Numbered from the stretch's first letter, positions 26,993 to 36,896 are shown. The stretch is DNA of 64,000 nucleotides from Bradyrhizobium prioriisuperbiae (GCF_032397745.1 NZ_CP135921.1:2852001-2916000); one strand, 5' to 3'. The notes: generated by a model from the letters alone, not told the origin. Numbers and translations: made by a program.

Positions 26993-28194
26993 TCCCCCGC
27001 CCGCAGCTTGCGCGCGGTCGGGACGGTGAACAATTCCGGCGCGGCTTTGGCCGGCGGTGCTTCGGCCTCGGCCGGGGTGCTGAAATCCAGCTCCTCGATC
27101 TTGGCGGCACGCTTGCCGATCTTGTTGACCGAGATCAGCACCTGGCGGACGTCCTCGCTGACCTGGTCGAAATGGCTGCCGAGCTTGCTGACACGGTCGC
27201 GCAGCCGCTCCACGTCGCCCATCATGTTCATCACTTCGGTGCGGATCTGGTCGGCGGCGTCGCGCATCCGCGCGTCCTTGAGGATCTGCTGCATCACCTG
27301 GATCGCCAGCATCAGCAGCGACGGCGACACCAGCACCACGCGGGCGCGATAGGCCTTTTGCACCACGTCGTCGAAGCCGTCATGGATTTCCGCATAGACC
27401 GATTCCGAGGGAACGAACATCAGCGCGGTATCCTGGGTCTCGCCCGGGATCAGATACTTCTCCGCGATGTCGCCGACATGTTTCATCACGTCCTGGCGCA
27501 GCCGCTGGGTCGCGATTTTCTTGTCGTCGTCGGAGCGGGCATTATGCAGCGCGGTGACGGCCTCGAGCGGAAATTTGGCATCGATGCACAGTGGGCGCTG
27601 GTCCGGCAGGAACACCACGCAGTCCGGCCGCTTGCCGCTGGAGAGCGTGTGCTGAAATTCGTAACTGCCTTTCGGCATGCCGTCCTGCACGATGGCTTCC
27701 ATCCGCGCCTGGCCGAACGCGCCGCGCGACTGCTTGTTGGCGAGCACGTCGCGCAGCGTCGTCACCTGGGTGGTCAGATCGGTGAGGTTCTTGTGGGCAT
27801 TGTCGATGATGCCGAGCCGCTCATGCAGCGCATGCAGGCTCTGTGCCGTGTTGCGGGTGGTCTGCTCCATGGATTGGCCGACGCGATGGCCCACCGCATC
27901 CAGCCGCTCGCTCACCGCACGGGCCATTTCCGCCTGCCGTCCGGCCAGCGCCTGCCCCATGGCATCGACGCGGCCCTGCGCCTGGTCCTGTGCGCGCAGC
28001 AGTTCGGACACCCGCTCCTCCAGCTCATCGGCGCGGATCGCCTGGGCCATCGCTGCGGCCTGGCTGCGGCCGCTGCCGCGGGCGATCACGATGGTGATGG
28101 TCAGTAGCAGCGCCAGCACCAGTCCGCCGAAGGCGAGCAACACCATGCCCGTCCGGATCGGCGTGTCGTCGATGACAAAAAGGATCTCGTTCAT
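26989..28194 (-). CDS. rmuC: RmuC-family DNA recombination protein
   Basis: 401 residues. A membrane anchor lies at about 17-40, a coiled coil with many Ala, Gln and Arg at about 45-150, then the RmuC endonuclease-like core containing LPDQRPLCIDAKFPLEAVTA and MFVPSESVYAEIHDGFDDVV. The family limits inversions and rearrangements at short repeats in E. coli; the mechanism is not settled. It is the promoter-proximal gene of the rmuC-ridA unit and is divergent from def. Confidence 0.92.
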   Translation of the reverse strand: MNEILFVIDDTPIRTGMVLLAFGGLVLALLLTITIVIARGSGRSQAAAMAQAIRADELEERVSELLRAQDQAQGRVDAMGQALAGRQAEMARAVSERLDAVGHRVGQSMEQTTRNTAQSLHALHERLGIIDNAHKNLTDLTTQVTTLRDVLANKQSRGAFGQARMEAIVQDGMPKGSYEFQHTLSSGKRPDCVVFLPDQRPLCIDAKFPLEAVTALHNARSDDDKKIATQRLRQDVMKHVGDIAEKYLIPGETQDTALMFVPSESVYAEIHDGFDDVVQKAYRARVVLVSPSLLMLAIQVMQQILKDARMRDAADQIRTEVMNMMGDVERLRDRVSKLGSHFDQVSEDVRQVLISVNKIGKRAAKIEELDFSTPAEAEAPPAKAAPELFTVPTARKLRAGE

Positions 28195-28367
28195 CTCGCC
28201 CTTCTAGCCCGATTCGCCTCTGAATGCGAACGAAGAGGGAACATTTATGGTTAATCCATCGTTAAAAATCATGGTTAACGCCAGGTTAATACCGTCCACG
28301 TCGCCGATGGTGCGTGGCCGCGTTGCCGTGATTGACCGCGGGCTGAGCCCGGATTACATCGCGCGCC

Positions 28368-28883
28368 ATGGCCATTCGTGAAATCATCATCCTGCCGGAC
28401 AAGCAGCTTCGTCTGGTGTCGAAACCCATCGAAAAAGTCACGGCGCAGGTGCGCAAGCTCGCCGACGACATGCTCGAGACCATGTACGACGCTCCCGGCA
28501 TCGGGCTCGCCGCGATCCAGGTCGCCGAGCCGTTGCGCCTGATCACCATGGATCTGTCCAAGAAGGAGGGCGAGGAGAAGGCTCCCCGCGTCTTCATCAA
28601 TCCGGAGATCCTGTCGGTGTCCGAGGAACTGTCGGTCTATGAGGAAGGCTGCCTGTCGATCCCGGAATACTATGAAGAGGTCGAGCGGCCGGCGAGCGTG
28701 CGTTTCCGCTACATGGACCTCGACGGCAAGATGCGGGAAGAAGAGGCGAGCGACCTGTTCGCCACCTGCATCCAGCACGAGATCGACCACCTCAACGGCG
28801 TGCTGTTCGTCGATTACCTGTCCAAACTGAAGCGCGACCGCGTGCTGAAGAAGTTCACCAAGGCCGCGAAGCGGGTGGGGTGA
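28368..28883 (+). CDS. def: Peptide deformylase
   Basis: 171 residues. It removes the formyl group from nascent N-terminal methionine. Metal-site motifs are all present: GIGLAAIQ (44-51), EGCLS (93-97) and QHEIDHL (136-142) with metal ligands Cys95, His137 and His141 and catalytic Glu138. Followed 100 nt later by fmt, the enzyme that adds the formyl group. Confidence 0.96.
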   Translation: MAIREIIILPDKQLRLVSKPIEKVTAQVRKLADDMLETMYDAPGIGLAAIQVAEPLRLITMDLSKKEGEEKAPRVFINPEILSVSEELSVYEEGCLSIPEYYEEVERPASVRFRYMDLDGKMREEEASDLFATCIQHEIDHLNGVLFVDYLSKLKRDRVLKKFTKAAKRVG

Positions 28884-28982
28884 GGCGTACGCATCGGTTT
28901 GCAACGCGTTTCGACACCCCGAGGATGAGACGTCCGTAAAATGCGGGTAGTCTCAGAGCGCTCGAAGGAAGAATCTCCGGCC

Positions 28983-29915
28983 ATGTCCCTCCGCCTGATC
29001 TTCATGGGCACGCCCGATTTCGCGGTGCCGACGCTGCTGGAACTCGTTGCCCATGGCCACGACATCGCGGCGGTGTACACCCGCGCGCCGAAGCCCGCGG
29101 GTCGGGGCATGAAGGAGCAGGTGACGCCGGTGGAGCGCGAGGCGCGTAGCCTCGGCATTCCCGTGCTGACGCCGAAGACGTTGCGGACACCTGAGGCGCA
29201 GGCCGAATTTGCCGCACATCAAGCCGATGCCGCCGTCGTCGTCGCCTACGGGCTGATCCTGCCGTTGGCCATTCTCGAAGCCGTACCGCTGGGATGCTTC
29301 AACCTGCATGCCTCGCTGCTGCCGCGCTGGCGCGGCGCAGCTCCCATCAACCGCGCCATCATGGCCGGCGATGCTGACAGCGGCGTGATGGTGATGAAGA
29401 TGGATGTCGGCCTCGACACCGGCGATGTGGCGATGGCCGAACGCGTCACTGTGACCGACGCCATGACCGCCACCGACCTGCATGACAGGCTCTCGCGCAT
29501 CGGCGCCGACCTGACGGCGTGGGCCATGGGCGCACTGGAGCGCGGCACGCTGCAATTTACGAAGCAAAGCGAAGACGGCGTCACGTATGCGGCCAAGATC
29601 GACAAGGCCGAGGCGCGGATCGACTGGAGCAAGCCGGCGCGCGAGGTGCTGCGGCATTGCCATGGCCTGTCGCCGTTTCCCGGCGCCTGGTGCGAAATCC
29701 CGAACGACGGCGAGGCGGTGCGCGTCAAGGTGCTGCGCTGCGAACTCGCGCCCGGCTTCGGCATCGCAGGCACCTTGCTCGACGAACATCTCACCATCGC
29801 CTGCGGCGATGGCGCCATCCGCATCATCGAGCTGCAGCGCGCCGGCAAGCCGCCGATGAAGGCGGACGCCTTTCTCAACGGCACGCGGCTCAAGCCGCCG
29901 CTGCGGCTGGCCTGA
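28983..29915 (+). CDS. fmt: Methionyl-tRNA formyltransferase
   Basis: 310 residues from the ATG at 28983. It uses 10-formyl-tetrahydrofolate to formylate initiator Met-tRNA. Conserved: [12 protein letters not shown] at the N-terminus, the folate/catalytic segment [16 protein letters not shown], and [10 protein letters not shown]. The C-terminal OB domain binds tRNA. The stop TGA shares one base with the truA ATG (TGATG), so the two are translationally coupled. Confidence 0.96.
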   Translation: MSLRLIFMGTPDFAVPTLLELVAHGHDIAAVYTRAPKPAGRGMKEQVTPVEREARSLGIPVLTPKTLRTPEAQAEFAAHQADAAVVVAYGLILPLAILEAVPLGCFNLHASLLPRWRGAAPINRAIMAGDADSGVMVMKMDVGLDTGDVAMAERVTVTDAMTATDLHDRLSRIGADLTAWAMGALERGTLQFTKQSEDGVTYAAKIDKAEARIDWSKPAREVLRHCHGLSPFPGAWCEIPNDGEAVRVKVLRCELAPGFGIAGTLLDEHLTIACGDGAIRIIELQRAGKPPMKADAFLNGTRLKPPLRLA

Positions 29916-30652
29916 TGCCCCGCTACAAGCTCACCCTGGAATATGACGGCCGTCCGTTCTGCGGCTGGCAGCTGCAGGACAATCTGCTGTCGGTGCAGGG
30001 GGCGCTCGAGATCGCGGCAAGGGCGCTATGCGGCGAGGCCGTGCGCGTGCACGGCGCCGGCCGCACTGACGCGGGTGTGCATGCCAAGGGCCAGGTCGCC
30101 CATCTCGATCTGCCGAAGGCGTTTCGCACCGACAGCGTGCGCGACGGCCTCAACGCCCATCTGCGTCCGTATCCCATCGGCGTGCTCTCGGCCGAAATCG
30201 TGCCGGATGATTTCGAGGCGCGCTTCTCCGCCATCAAGCGGCATTATCTCTACCGCATCATCAACCGTCGCGCCGATCTCACCCTGGATCTCGGGCAGGC
30301 CTGGCGGGTGCCAAAGCCGCTGGATACGGCTGCGATGCACGCGGCCGCCCAGCTGTTGGTCGGCAAGCACGATTTTACGACCTTTCGCGACACCGAGTGC
30401 CAGGCCAAATCGCCGGACAAGACACTCGACGTGCTCGATGTCGCGCGCGATGGCGACAACGTCAACATCACGACGTCGGCGCGCTCGTTCCTGCACAGCC
30501 AGGTGCGCTCGATGGTCGGCTCGCTGGTGTGGGTCGGCGAGGGCCGCTGGAGCGCGTCCGATCTGAAAGCCGCCCTTGACGCCCGCGCCCGCCCCGCCTG
30601 CGGCCCCGTCGCGCCGCCGGACGGGCTGTATCTGATGCGGGTGGAGTATTAG
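29915..30652 (+). CDS. truA: tRNA pseudouridine(38-40) synthase
   Basis: 245 residues. The catalytic Asp52 lies in the family motif [14 protein letters not shown]. It isomerises uridines 38-40 in the anticodon stem. It forms the end of the def-fmt-truA run; after it the window changes to accessory genes. Confidence 0.96.
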   Translation: MPRYKLTLEYDGRPFCGWQLQDNLLSVQGALEIAARALCGEAVRVHGAGRTDAGVHAKGQVAHLDLPKAFRTDSVRDGLNAHLRPYPIGVLSAEIVPDDFEARFSAIKRHYLYRIINRRADLTLDLGQAWRVPKPLDTAAMHAAAQLLVGKHDFTTFRDTECQAKSPDKTLDVLDVARDGDNVNITTSARSFLHSQVRSMVGSLVWVGEGRWSASDLKAALDARARPACGPVAPPDGLYLMRVEY

Positions 30653-30976
30653 GGGCGCAAACGCTTCTCCATATATTCCGTGTCATGCCCACGAACGCGG
30701 GCATCCAGTACGCCCGATGCCGGAGAAGGATGACGCGCGATAGGCTCTACGTACTCCGTCGCGCCTCTGTTGGCGTGAACATCATGATCCGGCCGCGTCC
30801 GGTTTGTTGCGATATCGAGCAATTCACTGGCGAGGCTGTGGAACGGGCGTCGTGGCGGGCGCCGCATGGGGTGTCCTCCGTTGTCAACAGACGCGCGAGC
30901 TCGCGGCGATAGAGCTGCCGCCAGCTCGCGCTCAAACCCAACAGAAATTCCAGTTCGCGTCCCGAGAGCATCGCCA
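30653..30976. other. Intergenic region with family-A-like hairpin remnants
   Basis: GTCATGCCC...GCGGGCATCCAG (30683-30714) is half of a family-A repeat. Only one doubtful small reading frame is seen (next entry). Confidence 0.5.
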
Positions 30977-30980
30977 TCAT
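30747..30980 (-). CDS. Doubtful 77-residue protein overlapping the DUF1501 stop
   Basis: Begins ATGATG with a 4-nt overlap with the DUF1501 stop codon, a coupling-type arrangement. The first 35 residues (MLSGRELEFLLGLSASWRQL onward) look like a helical protein; the rest (SISQQTGRGRIMM) looks like translated spacer. No family recognised. It may be a third gene of the DUF1800 module or chance. Confidence 0.25.
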   Translation of the reverse strand: MMAMLSGRELEFLLGLSASWRQLYRRELARLLTTEDTPCGARHDARSTASPVNCSISQQTGRGRIMMFTPTEARRST

Positions 30981-32218
30981 CCGACAAGCCCCGCGGTTGG
31001 CGTCACATCGGCGCTGTCGGGAAACACCTTTGTGGCGAGCACGCGTTCGTCCACGCGCAGGTGATCGCGCAGCAGGCCTTTCAGCACGGCGCGCAAATCG
31101 GTGGTGGGGTTGAGATCGCGTCCTTCATAGAGCTGCGCGGTCTTCAGCCCCGGCCAGTCCGCCACCACGCGCCCGCCGCGTAGTGCGCCGCCGGCGAGGA
31201 AGGCCACGGTGCCCTGGCCGTGATCGGTGCCGTTGGTGCCGTTGATGCGCGCAGTGCGGCCGAACTCGGTGACCACGGCGACCACGGTCTCGCGCCAGGC
31301 CTCGCCCATGTTGGTTTCCACCGCGGCCAGCGCGCCGTCGAGTGCGCCCAGAAGATTGGCGAGCTGGCCCATGGCCGCGCCTTCGTTGATGTGGGTGTCC
31401 CAGCCGACAAAGCCCAGCGCGCCCACCCGCGGGCCGTCTGCTTTCGCCAGGAGGCGTGCCGCGGAGCCGGCGGCGTCAGTGAAATAGGCACGCACCCGCG
31501 CGATGCCCGGCGGTGGCAACTGGGCATCGTCGGCCATCACGCTGCCGGCGCCACCGAGCGCGGCCAGGCGAATCCGGGCCTCCAGCGCGGCTGCGAGTTT
31601 GGCATCGGTGTGCCGATAGAGATCGAGCAGCCGAGCCTGGGTGTCGTCGCTGGCGGCCAGCAGTTGCTGTGGCACCCATGACATCACCTGCGCCTGTCCG
31701 CGCACCACCAGCGGCGTCACGGCGCCGACGCCGAGCGCGCGGCTGCCGCGCGGGTCGACCCGGCCGTCGGAGGCCAGCGCCAGCAGCGCGCGATTGAGCC
31801 AGCCGCTGTCGACCGAGCCGGGCCGCGCGAATCCGCTTTCCAGCACATCCTGGCCGTCGAAATGCGAGCGGTCGCGATAGGGCGTCGCGGTGGCGTGCAC
31901 GATGGTGGCCTGCTGCGCCTTGTAGAGCCGATGCAGCTGCGGCATCGCCGGATTGAGCGCGAAGAAGGAATCCAGCGGCAACGCCGGGGTCTTGCCGTCG
32001 AGCACCAGCGCGCGGTCGCCACGCAGTGTTATCCAGTCGGGATCGCCCACTGGCGCGACGGCGCCGAGACCATCGAGCGCGCCGCGCAGCACGATCACGA
32101 GTAATCGCGGATCGCGGCCCTCGGCGCGGGCCAGCCGTGGCATCTGGCTCCAGGCGAACAGCGTGCCGGCGCCCAGCAGGGCTTCGCGGCGGCTTGGTAA
32201 ATGGTGATGAAGACCCAT
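30977..32218 (-). CDS. DUF1501 protein with Tat signal
   Basis: About 413 residues. A twin-arginine signal (SRREALLGAGTLFAWSQMPR) precedes a sulfatase/phosphatase-fold-like domain: RLLVIVLRGALDGLGAVAP at the start, DGQDVLESG in the middle, VVTEFGRTARINGTNGTDHG near the C-terminus. It is predicted periplasmic with cofactor or metal loaded before export. Start at 32218 is fixed by GAGGAGGT just upstream, which overlaps the stop of the DUF1800 gene; the spacing is only 2 nt. These two families are nearly always adjacent, with unknown function. Confidence 0.87.
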   Translation of the reverse strand: MGLHHHLPSRREALLGAGTLFAWSQMPRLARAEGRDPRLLVIVLRGALDGLGAVAPVGDPDWITLRGDRALVLDGKTPALPLDSFFALNPAMPQLHRLYKAQQATIVHATATPYRDRSHFDGQDVLESGFARPGSVDSGWLNRALLALASDGRVDPRGSRALGVGAVTPLVVRGQAQVMSWVPQQLLAASDDTQARLLDLYRHTDAKLAAALEARIRLAALGGAGSVMADDAQLPPPGIARVRAYFTDAAGSAARLLAKADGPRVGALGFVGWDTHINEGAAMGQLANLLGALDGALAAVETNMGEAWRETVVAVVTEFGRTARINGTNGTDHGQGTVAFLAGGALRGGRVVADWPGLKTAQLYEGRDLNPTTDLRAVLKGLLRDHLRVDERVLATKVFPDSADVTPTAGLVG

Positions 32219-32220
32219 GG

Positions 32221-33657
32221 TTACCTCCTCAACATCTCGGCCGACATGAACAGCAGCGCCAACGCCTGCTGGCGGCTTTCGGCGCGGCCCACCGCCTGTT
32301 TCGCCTCCGGCGACACAGATCCCAGCACGTTGGCAATCACGTCCTGCGGATCGATCCGCCCCGACAGGCGCTCGGCGAAATTGCTGGCGGCGTCGAGCCG
32401 CCGTCCCACGCCGTCGATCCACGACGCTTCATCGTCTGGATAACCGCGCGGCGATGTCGGCCGCCACAGACGCTCGCCAAGCAGCGCTTGCCCGCCGGTG
32501 AATCGCACGGGATCGGCTTGCGTCAAGCCGGTGGCGCGCACCATGGCGATAATCCATTCGCTTGGCCGCTTCAGCTTGGCGACTGGCGCGTCCCACGCTT
32601 CGTCCGACGTGACCATCGCTTTGGCCACTGCCTTGAGATCGCCATCGGTGTCGCGAAACACCTTCGCCATCCGCTCAATCAGTGCGGCGGGCGGTTGATC
32701 GGCAACGAAATGCCGCGCCAGCTTGGCCGCCACATGGGTCGCGGTCGCCGGATGCGTCGCGAGATCGCGCAGCACCGTGCGGCCCTGCTCGGCATCGTCG
32801 CCGTCATAGGTCTTGCCCATGATGGTCTGCGCGCCCGGCTCGTGCAGGCGCGGATTGAAGCTGAACTCGCCGCCATGCTCGGGATTGTCGCCCGGCGGCA
32901 GCAGCGTCCATCCGGTCAGCACGTTGGCAAAACCGATGACATCGGCCTGGGTGTAGCCGGTGCGCACACCCAGCGTATGCAGCTCCATGATTTCGCGGGC
33001 GAGATTCTCGTTCAGTCCGCGGGTGCGGTTGAGGCCGGCAATCGAGTTCGCCCCCATCGACAAGGTGTTGTCGAGATAGAGCAGCATTGCCGGATGGCCC
33101 TCGGCCGCCAGCAGCAGGTCGGTGAATCGTCCCAGCACATGCGGGCGGATCACCTCGCGCTCATAGGCGCCGGACATGCTCTGCACTTTGTCGGCCGAGA
33201 TGCAGAAATGATTGCACCAGAACCACACGAGACGTTCGGCAAAGCCGATCTCGGCGTTCAGCGCCGCCTCGTAATGCACCCGTGCTTCGTCGAGATAGAT
33301 CAGCCGCCCGGGATCGGGCACGGCCTCGGCGGCGGCTTTTTCCGCCTCCACCATCGCGCCCGCGGTTTCCATTTTCGCCGAAGCGTCTGCCGTCTGGCGT
33401 TTTGCTGCCGCGTCCTGCTCCCGCTTGGCCACGACCGCACGCGCCGCTCGTTTCGCGTTCGCGTCGGTGACCAAACGATAGGCTTTGCCGCTGGACGGCA
33501 GCGCGGAGGCCGCCACCTGGCCGGCAGTTGGTTTCTCCAGCTCCGCGATCAGTGCCCCGCGCGGATCGCTTGCGATCGCTGCGATCGATCCCGGCCGCGG
33601 CCCCATCCCAAACCGGTGAAGCGCCAGCGCTGCGTCAGTTGGTGTCGACCTGCTCAT
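32221..33657 (-). CDS. DUF1800 protein
   Basis: 478 residues from the ATG at 33657. The family start LHRFGMGPRPGSIAAIA follows immediately. Further conserved blocks are WFWCNHFCISADK, NENLAREIMELHTLGVRTGY and QADVIGFANVLTGWTL. A central Ala/Lys-rich helix (about 75-115) is probably coiled. There is no obvious signal peptide. It forms a two-gene unit with DUF1501; the downstream ribosome site lies inside this gene's last codons, so the pair is coupled. Function unknown. Confidence 0.87.
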   Translation of the reverse strand: MSRSTPTDAALALHRFGMGPRPGSIAAIASDPRGALIAELEKPTAGQVAASALPSSGKAYRLVTDANAKRAARAVVAKREQDAAAKRQTADASAKMETAGAMVEAEKAAAEAVPDPGRLIYLDEARVHYEAALNAEIGFAERLVWFWCNHFCISADKVQSMSGAYEREVIRPHVLGRFTDLLLAAEGHPAMLLYLDNTLSMGANSIAGLNRTRGLNENLAREIMELHTLGVRTGYTQADVIGFANVLTGWTLLPPGDNPEHGGEFSFNPRLHEPGAQTIMGKTYDGDDAEQGRTVLRDLATHPATATHVAAKLARHFVADQPPAALIERMAKVFRDTDGDLKAVAKAMVTSDEAWDAPVAKLKRPSEWIIAMVRATGLTQADPVRFTGGQALLGERLWRPTSPRGYPDDEASWIDGVGRRLDAASNFAERLSGRIDPQDVIANVLGSVSPEAKQAVGRAESRQQALALLFMSAEMLRR

Positions 33658-33737
33658 GCCATCCCTCGACAAACATGGCCTCGGACGTGACGAGGCATTC
33701 GCGCCGGCCATGTTTGCCGCGCAGCCTCGGATGTATG

Positions 33738-33767
33738 GTTACGTCATGTAGTGTTACGAATTGTAGC
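33738..33767 (-). promoter_or_regulatory. Tandem 15-nt operator-like repeat upstream of the DUF1800 operon
   Basis: Two exact-period 15-nt units, GTTACG-N3-TGTAG-N, occur at 33738-33752 and 33753-33767; a third weaker ATGTA lies one period away at 33731. They sit about 80 nt upstream of the DUF1800 start. TGTA half sites are typical of BlaI/CopY-type operators and a BlaI gene lies 3 kb away, but no binding is shown. Confidence 0.4.
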
Positions 33768-33927
33768 ATTAAGGAGGGAGGCGTGCAAGGAGTGCGTTAT
33801 TGCCGGGAGGAGATTTTTGGAAAGAGTCTCCGCTCCCCACAGTGTCATCGCCTGGGTTTAACCGGGCGACGACACTGAAGGTGTGGCAGCGTCGTACGCA
33901 TCAATTCGTCAACGCACGCGTTTTGTG

Positions 33928-36501
33928 CTACTGCGGCCCCAGTGCAATCCGCTCCACCGTGCCGTCCCGCGCCACGCTGATGCGCCACTCCGCGGTGCCG
34001 TTGGCGAAGTGGGCCATGTAGATGTCGCTGCCCAGCCCCGTGACGCCGCGGAACGACATCGCGCGCAGTGTGCCGAGCCGGGTCAGGATCGCCTGGTTGA
34101 GCGGCAATTGCTGGCGCGTCTGTGTCGCCACTTCCGAAGTCATGCGATCGTAGTCCGGCTCGCCGCGGCTGAGCGCTTCGATGTAGTGCCGCAGCATCGC
34201 CTCGCTGCCGGCCAACGGCGCGCTGCGGCGCGCCACCTGCCGCTCCGATGGAGTGCCGGTACGTGCTTCGACAGTGTGATAACGCGTGCGCTGGCCCGTC
34301 ATCACGATCTCCAGGCATTGGCCCGCGGCATCCGTGATCACCCAGGGGCTGTCCACGGTGGTCCACAGCATCGACGTCATGGTGTCGCCGATGGTGCCAT
34401 GGGAGATGCGCTTGCCCTGTGCGTCCAGGGCGTAGAGCTGAATCTCCCGGCCACTGCTGTTGTAGATCAACAGGCTGATCGGCGCGGTGCCATCGCGGGG
34501 GCGCAGTGTCGCCTCGTCCGAACAGGCGGCAAACCGTCCCAGCTCCTCGTCGCCGTCGGGACGGAACAGCACATCGTCGACCTTGCCGTCGGGTGTCAGC
34601 AGCAGTCGGAATTCGGCGGCGCCGCTGGCGAACTTCACGCCATAGATGTCATAGCCGCCGGGGCCGACGCCGCGGAAGAAAATCGATTCCACCGGACCGA
34701 ATCCCGCGAACATCGGCTGCAGCTGCGCCGCCTGGTTGCGGATCTTGTTGCCGAGCTGTGCGCTCATCCGCGCATAATTCGGCTTGCCCTGTTGCATATC
34801 CTCAATCCCGCGCAGTACCGCTTCCTTGCTGCCCGGTTGCGGGCTCTGGTCGCGGAAGCGCTCCGGCACGTCGGCAACGCGCCGTGCGAAATCCTCGTCG
34901 ATCGCCTTGGCCTTGGCCGCGGAAATCCGCGACGCGATGCGCACGTCGGACACCGGCTCCTGCAGCAGCACGCGTGCCACCTTTGTCTCCGCGTCGCGCA
35001 GGAAAATGACGAGGTCGTCGCGCCGGCCGGAGAACGCATCACCACCGCGCGCGGACACCATGACCTTCGGCCGTCCGGTCTCCTGCAGCATCAACCGTTC
35101 GCCCTCGCGGGTGACCGTGAGCGCGCGGCCGGGCGTCACTTCGTACGCGCCGACATAGGAATCGAGCTGTGTTGTGTCGAGCGACTGCGATCCCACGAGT
35201 CCGTTCGCCGCGAAGCCCGTGATCCGCCTGGCGCGCGTCTCCACGCCGTTCTGGCGCAGCATCAGCTCGGACGGCTGATCCTCGCCCATCGCAAAGACGA
35301 TGCGACCGCCGGGCGCCGGGTAGGCATAGGTGCCGTCGCCGTCCGCGGTCAGCCGCAGCTTGCGCTGTCCGCTCAGTTGCCCGAACACCTGATCGCCGTC
35401 ACGGAACACCGCGAAGATCAACCGCCCCATCCCATAGAACGCAGCCTGCTGCGGTGTGTGCGACGAAGTTACTGCTTCGCCCGCACCTTCGATCGCCGGC
35501 ACGAACACCGGCTCTGAGCGGAAGGCGATGGTGCCGGCGGAGGCGATGGCCACCGGCAGGACGACGGCCGCGGTCCAGATCCGCTTGCGCCATCCCGCCG
35601 GCGCGGCAGCCGGGGGCGTGGCAAGAATACGCTCGACACGCAGGCGGATGGTGGAGGCGCGCGCCATCTGCAGGGCGGCCGGGGCGCGGCGCGCCGTCTG
35701 CACCATGTCGAGCAGGATCTCGGCGTAGGACAGTTTGTCCTCGAAGGTCTCCATCGCCTGGTCGTCGCTGATGATCTCGGCCAGCTCCGCCAGCCGGGTC
35801 AACTGCCACCAGGCGAACGGGCTGAACCAGAACACCGCGCGATTGAGCGAGGCCAGCAGCAGCACATAAAAATCACGGTTGGCGGCATGGGCGCCCTCAT
35901 GGGCCAGCACCGCCTGCCGTGTCGTGCCGTCCCAGTCGATGTGATGCGGCGGCAGCAGGATGGTGGTCCCGAAGGTGACGGGCCCGCCGATCATCTCGCT
36001 CACGCGCACCCGCGCAACGTCGCCGACCATGGGGTCGTCGATCGGCCTGGCGGCACGCGCCAGCCGCCAGGTCAGGCCGAGGCCGATGGCGAGCCGCAGC
36101 AGCAGCAGGGTGGCCACGCAGGCATAGATCGCCGTTGCGATCGCCAGCCAGTTGATGCCGGCGTGCGGAAGGCTTGGCACACGTGTCACGCCCGGGGCGA
36201 CATTTGGCGTGGCAGAGGTCGTCACGTCAGGCGTCGCGGGCGGCGGCACCATCTCCGGCATGTCGCTCGGCCACAACGGCGCCGGCAACTGGGCGCTCGA
36301 AGGCACGGCCGTCGGCGCCACCGTGATGGTCACCGTGGTCCAGTGCATCACAAGCGGCATCGCCAGCGAGGCCACCAGCACCAGCACCCAGGCGGTCATC
36401 TGCACCTGCGGGTTTCGAATACGCAGAAGATTCAAGCCAACCCACACCGCGCTTCCCAGCAGAAGGGAGCGCAGCGCCGACTCCGCTAGAACCGTCAGCA
36501 T
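33928..36501 (-). CDS. BlaR1-like M56 metalloprotease with large multidomain periplasmic region
   Basis: 857 residues. Membrane helices lie at about 36-54, 116-142, 211-229 and 307-325. The cytosolic zinc protease motif is HEGAH at 201-205, with Glu242 and Asp246 as later candidates. Unlike BlaR1 there is no penicillin-binding sensor at the C-terminus. Instead: a beta region (about 358-425); a DUF3471-like segment with DSYVGAYEVTPGRALTV (447-463); a repeat unit at 557-648; a segment at 672-735 resembling the VHL beta domain (SLLIYNSSGREIQLYALDAQ; SPWVITDAAGQCLEIVM); and a second copy of the repeat unit at 765-855. The gene starts 2 nt after BlaI ends. The cognate signal is unknown but clearly not read by a transpeptidase-type domain. 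Confidence 0.9.
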   Translation of the reverse strand: MLTVLAESALRSLLLGSAVWVGLNLLRIRNPQVQMTAWVLVLVASLAMPLVMHWTTVTITVAPTAVPSSAQLPAPLWPSDMPEMVPPPATPDVTTSATPNVAPGVTRVPSLPHAGINWLAIATAIYACVATLLLLRLAIGLGLTWRLARAARPIDDPMVGDVARVRVSEMIGGPVTFGTTILLPPHHIDWDGTTRQAVLAHEGAHAANRDFYVLLLASLNRAVFWFSPFAWWQLTRLAELAEIISDDQAMETFEDKLSYAEILLDMVQTARRAPAALQMARASTIRLRVERILATPPAAAPAGWRKRIWTAAVVLPVAIASAGTIAFRSEPVFVPAIEGAGEAVTSSHTPQQAAFYGMGRLIFAVFRDGDQVFGQLSGQRKLRLTADGDGTYAYPAPGGRIVFAMGEDQPSELMLRQNGVETRARRITGFAANGLVGSQSLDTTQLDSYVGAYEVTPGRALTVTREGERLMLQETGRPKVMVSARGGDAFSGRRDDLVIFLRDAETKVARVLLQEPVSDVRIASRISAAKAKAIDEDFARRVADVPERFRDQSPQPGSKEAVLRGIEDMQQGKPNYARMSAQLGNKIRNQAAQLQPMFAGFGPVESIFFRGVGPGGYDIYGVKFASGAAEFRLLLTPDGKVDDVLFRPDGDEELGRFAACSDEATLRPRDGTAPISLLIYNSSGREIQLYALDAQGKRISHGTIGDTMTSMLWTTVDSPWVITDAAGQCLEIVMTGQRTRYHTVEARTGTPSERQVARRSAPLAGSEAMLRHYIEALSRGEPDYDRMTSEVATQTRQQLPLNQAILTRLGTLRAMSFRGVTGLGSDIYMAHFANGTAEWRISVARDGTVERIALGPQ

Positions 36502-36503
36502 GG

Positions 36504-36896
36504 TTATTTCCTCCCTCCCTTCGCCCGCGCCTTGGCAACCTGGTCGGCGAGCGACCGCAGCTGTTTCTGGTCCAGCATGTCGTTGTCGACCATGCCGACC
36601 AGCACCTCCTCGACTGAGCCGTTGCAGAACCAGTCCACAATACGCTTCACCGCCTTCGCCGCCACCTCGCCGCGCGGCTGGGCCGCCTGATACACATAGG
36701 TGCGCCCGTCCACCGTGTGGGTGGTGTAGCCCTTCTCCTCCAGCCGCCGCAGCACCGTGCGCACCGTGGATTCCTTCAGCTTGCGCGACAGCTGCTCCCG
36801 CACCGCCTCGGCCGTGATCGGCCCGTCGGCCCAGACCAGTTGCATCACCTCGCGCTCGAGGTCTCCCAGGTCGGGCAGGCTCTCATCCATATCCAT
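36504..36896 (-). CDS. BlaI/MecI/CopY-family repressor
   Basis: 130 residues. The winged helix at about 8-75 contains REVMQLVWADGPITAEAVRE and STVRTVLRRLEEKGYTTHTV. The latter part is the dimerisation and cleavage region. Members are cleaved by the partner M56 protease when a signal arrives. It is the first gene of the two-gene operon; a 12-bp palindrome lies 21 nt upstream of its ATG. Confidence 0.93.
   Translation of the reverse strand: MDMDESLPDLGDLEREVMQLVWADGPITAEAVREQLSRKLKESTVRTVLRRLEEKGYTTHTVDGRTYVYQAAQPRGEVAAKAVKRIVDWFCNGSVEEVLVGMVDNDMLDQKQLRSLADQVAKARAKGGRK

Noticed and set aside
30649..30987. 112-codon reverse frame after truA
   Set aside because: Its C-terminal part (LDARVRGHDTEYMEKRL) is translated family-A repeat, and the rest has no family support.
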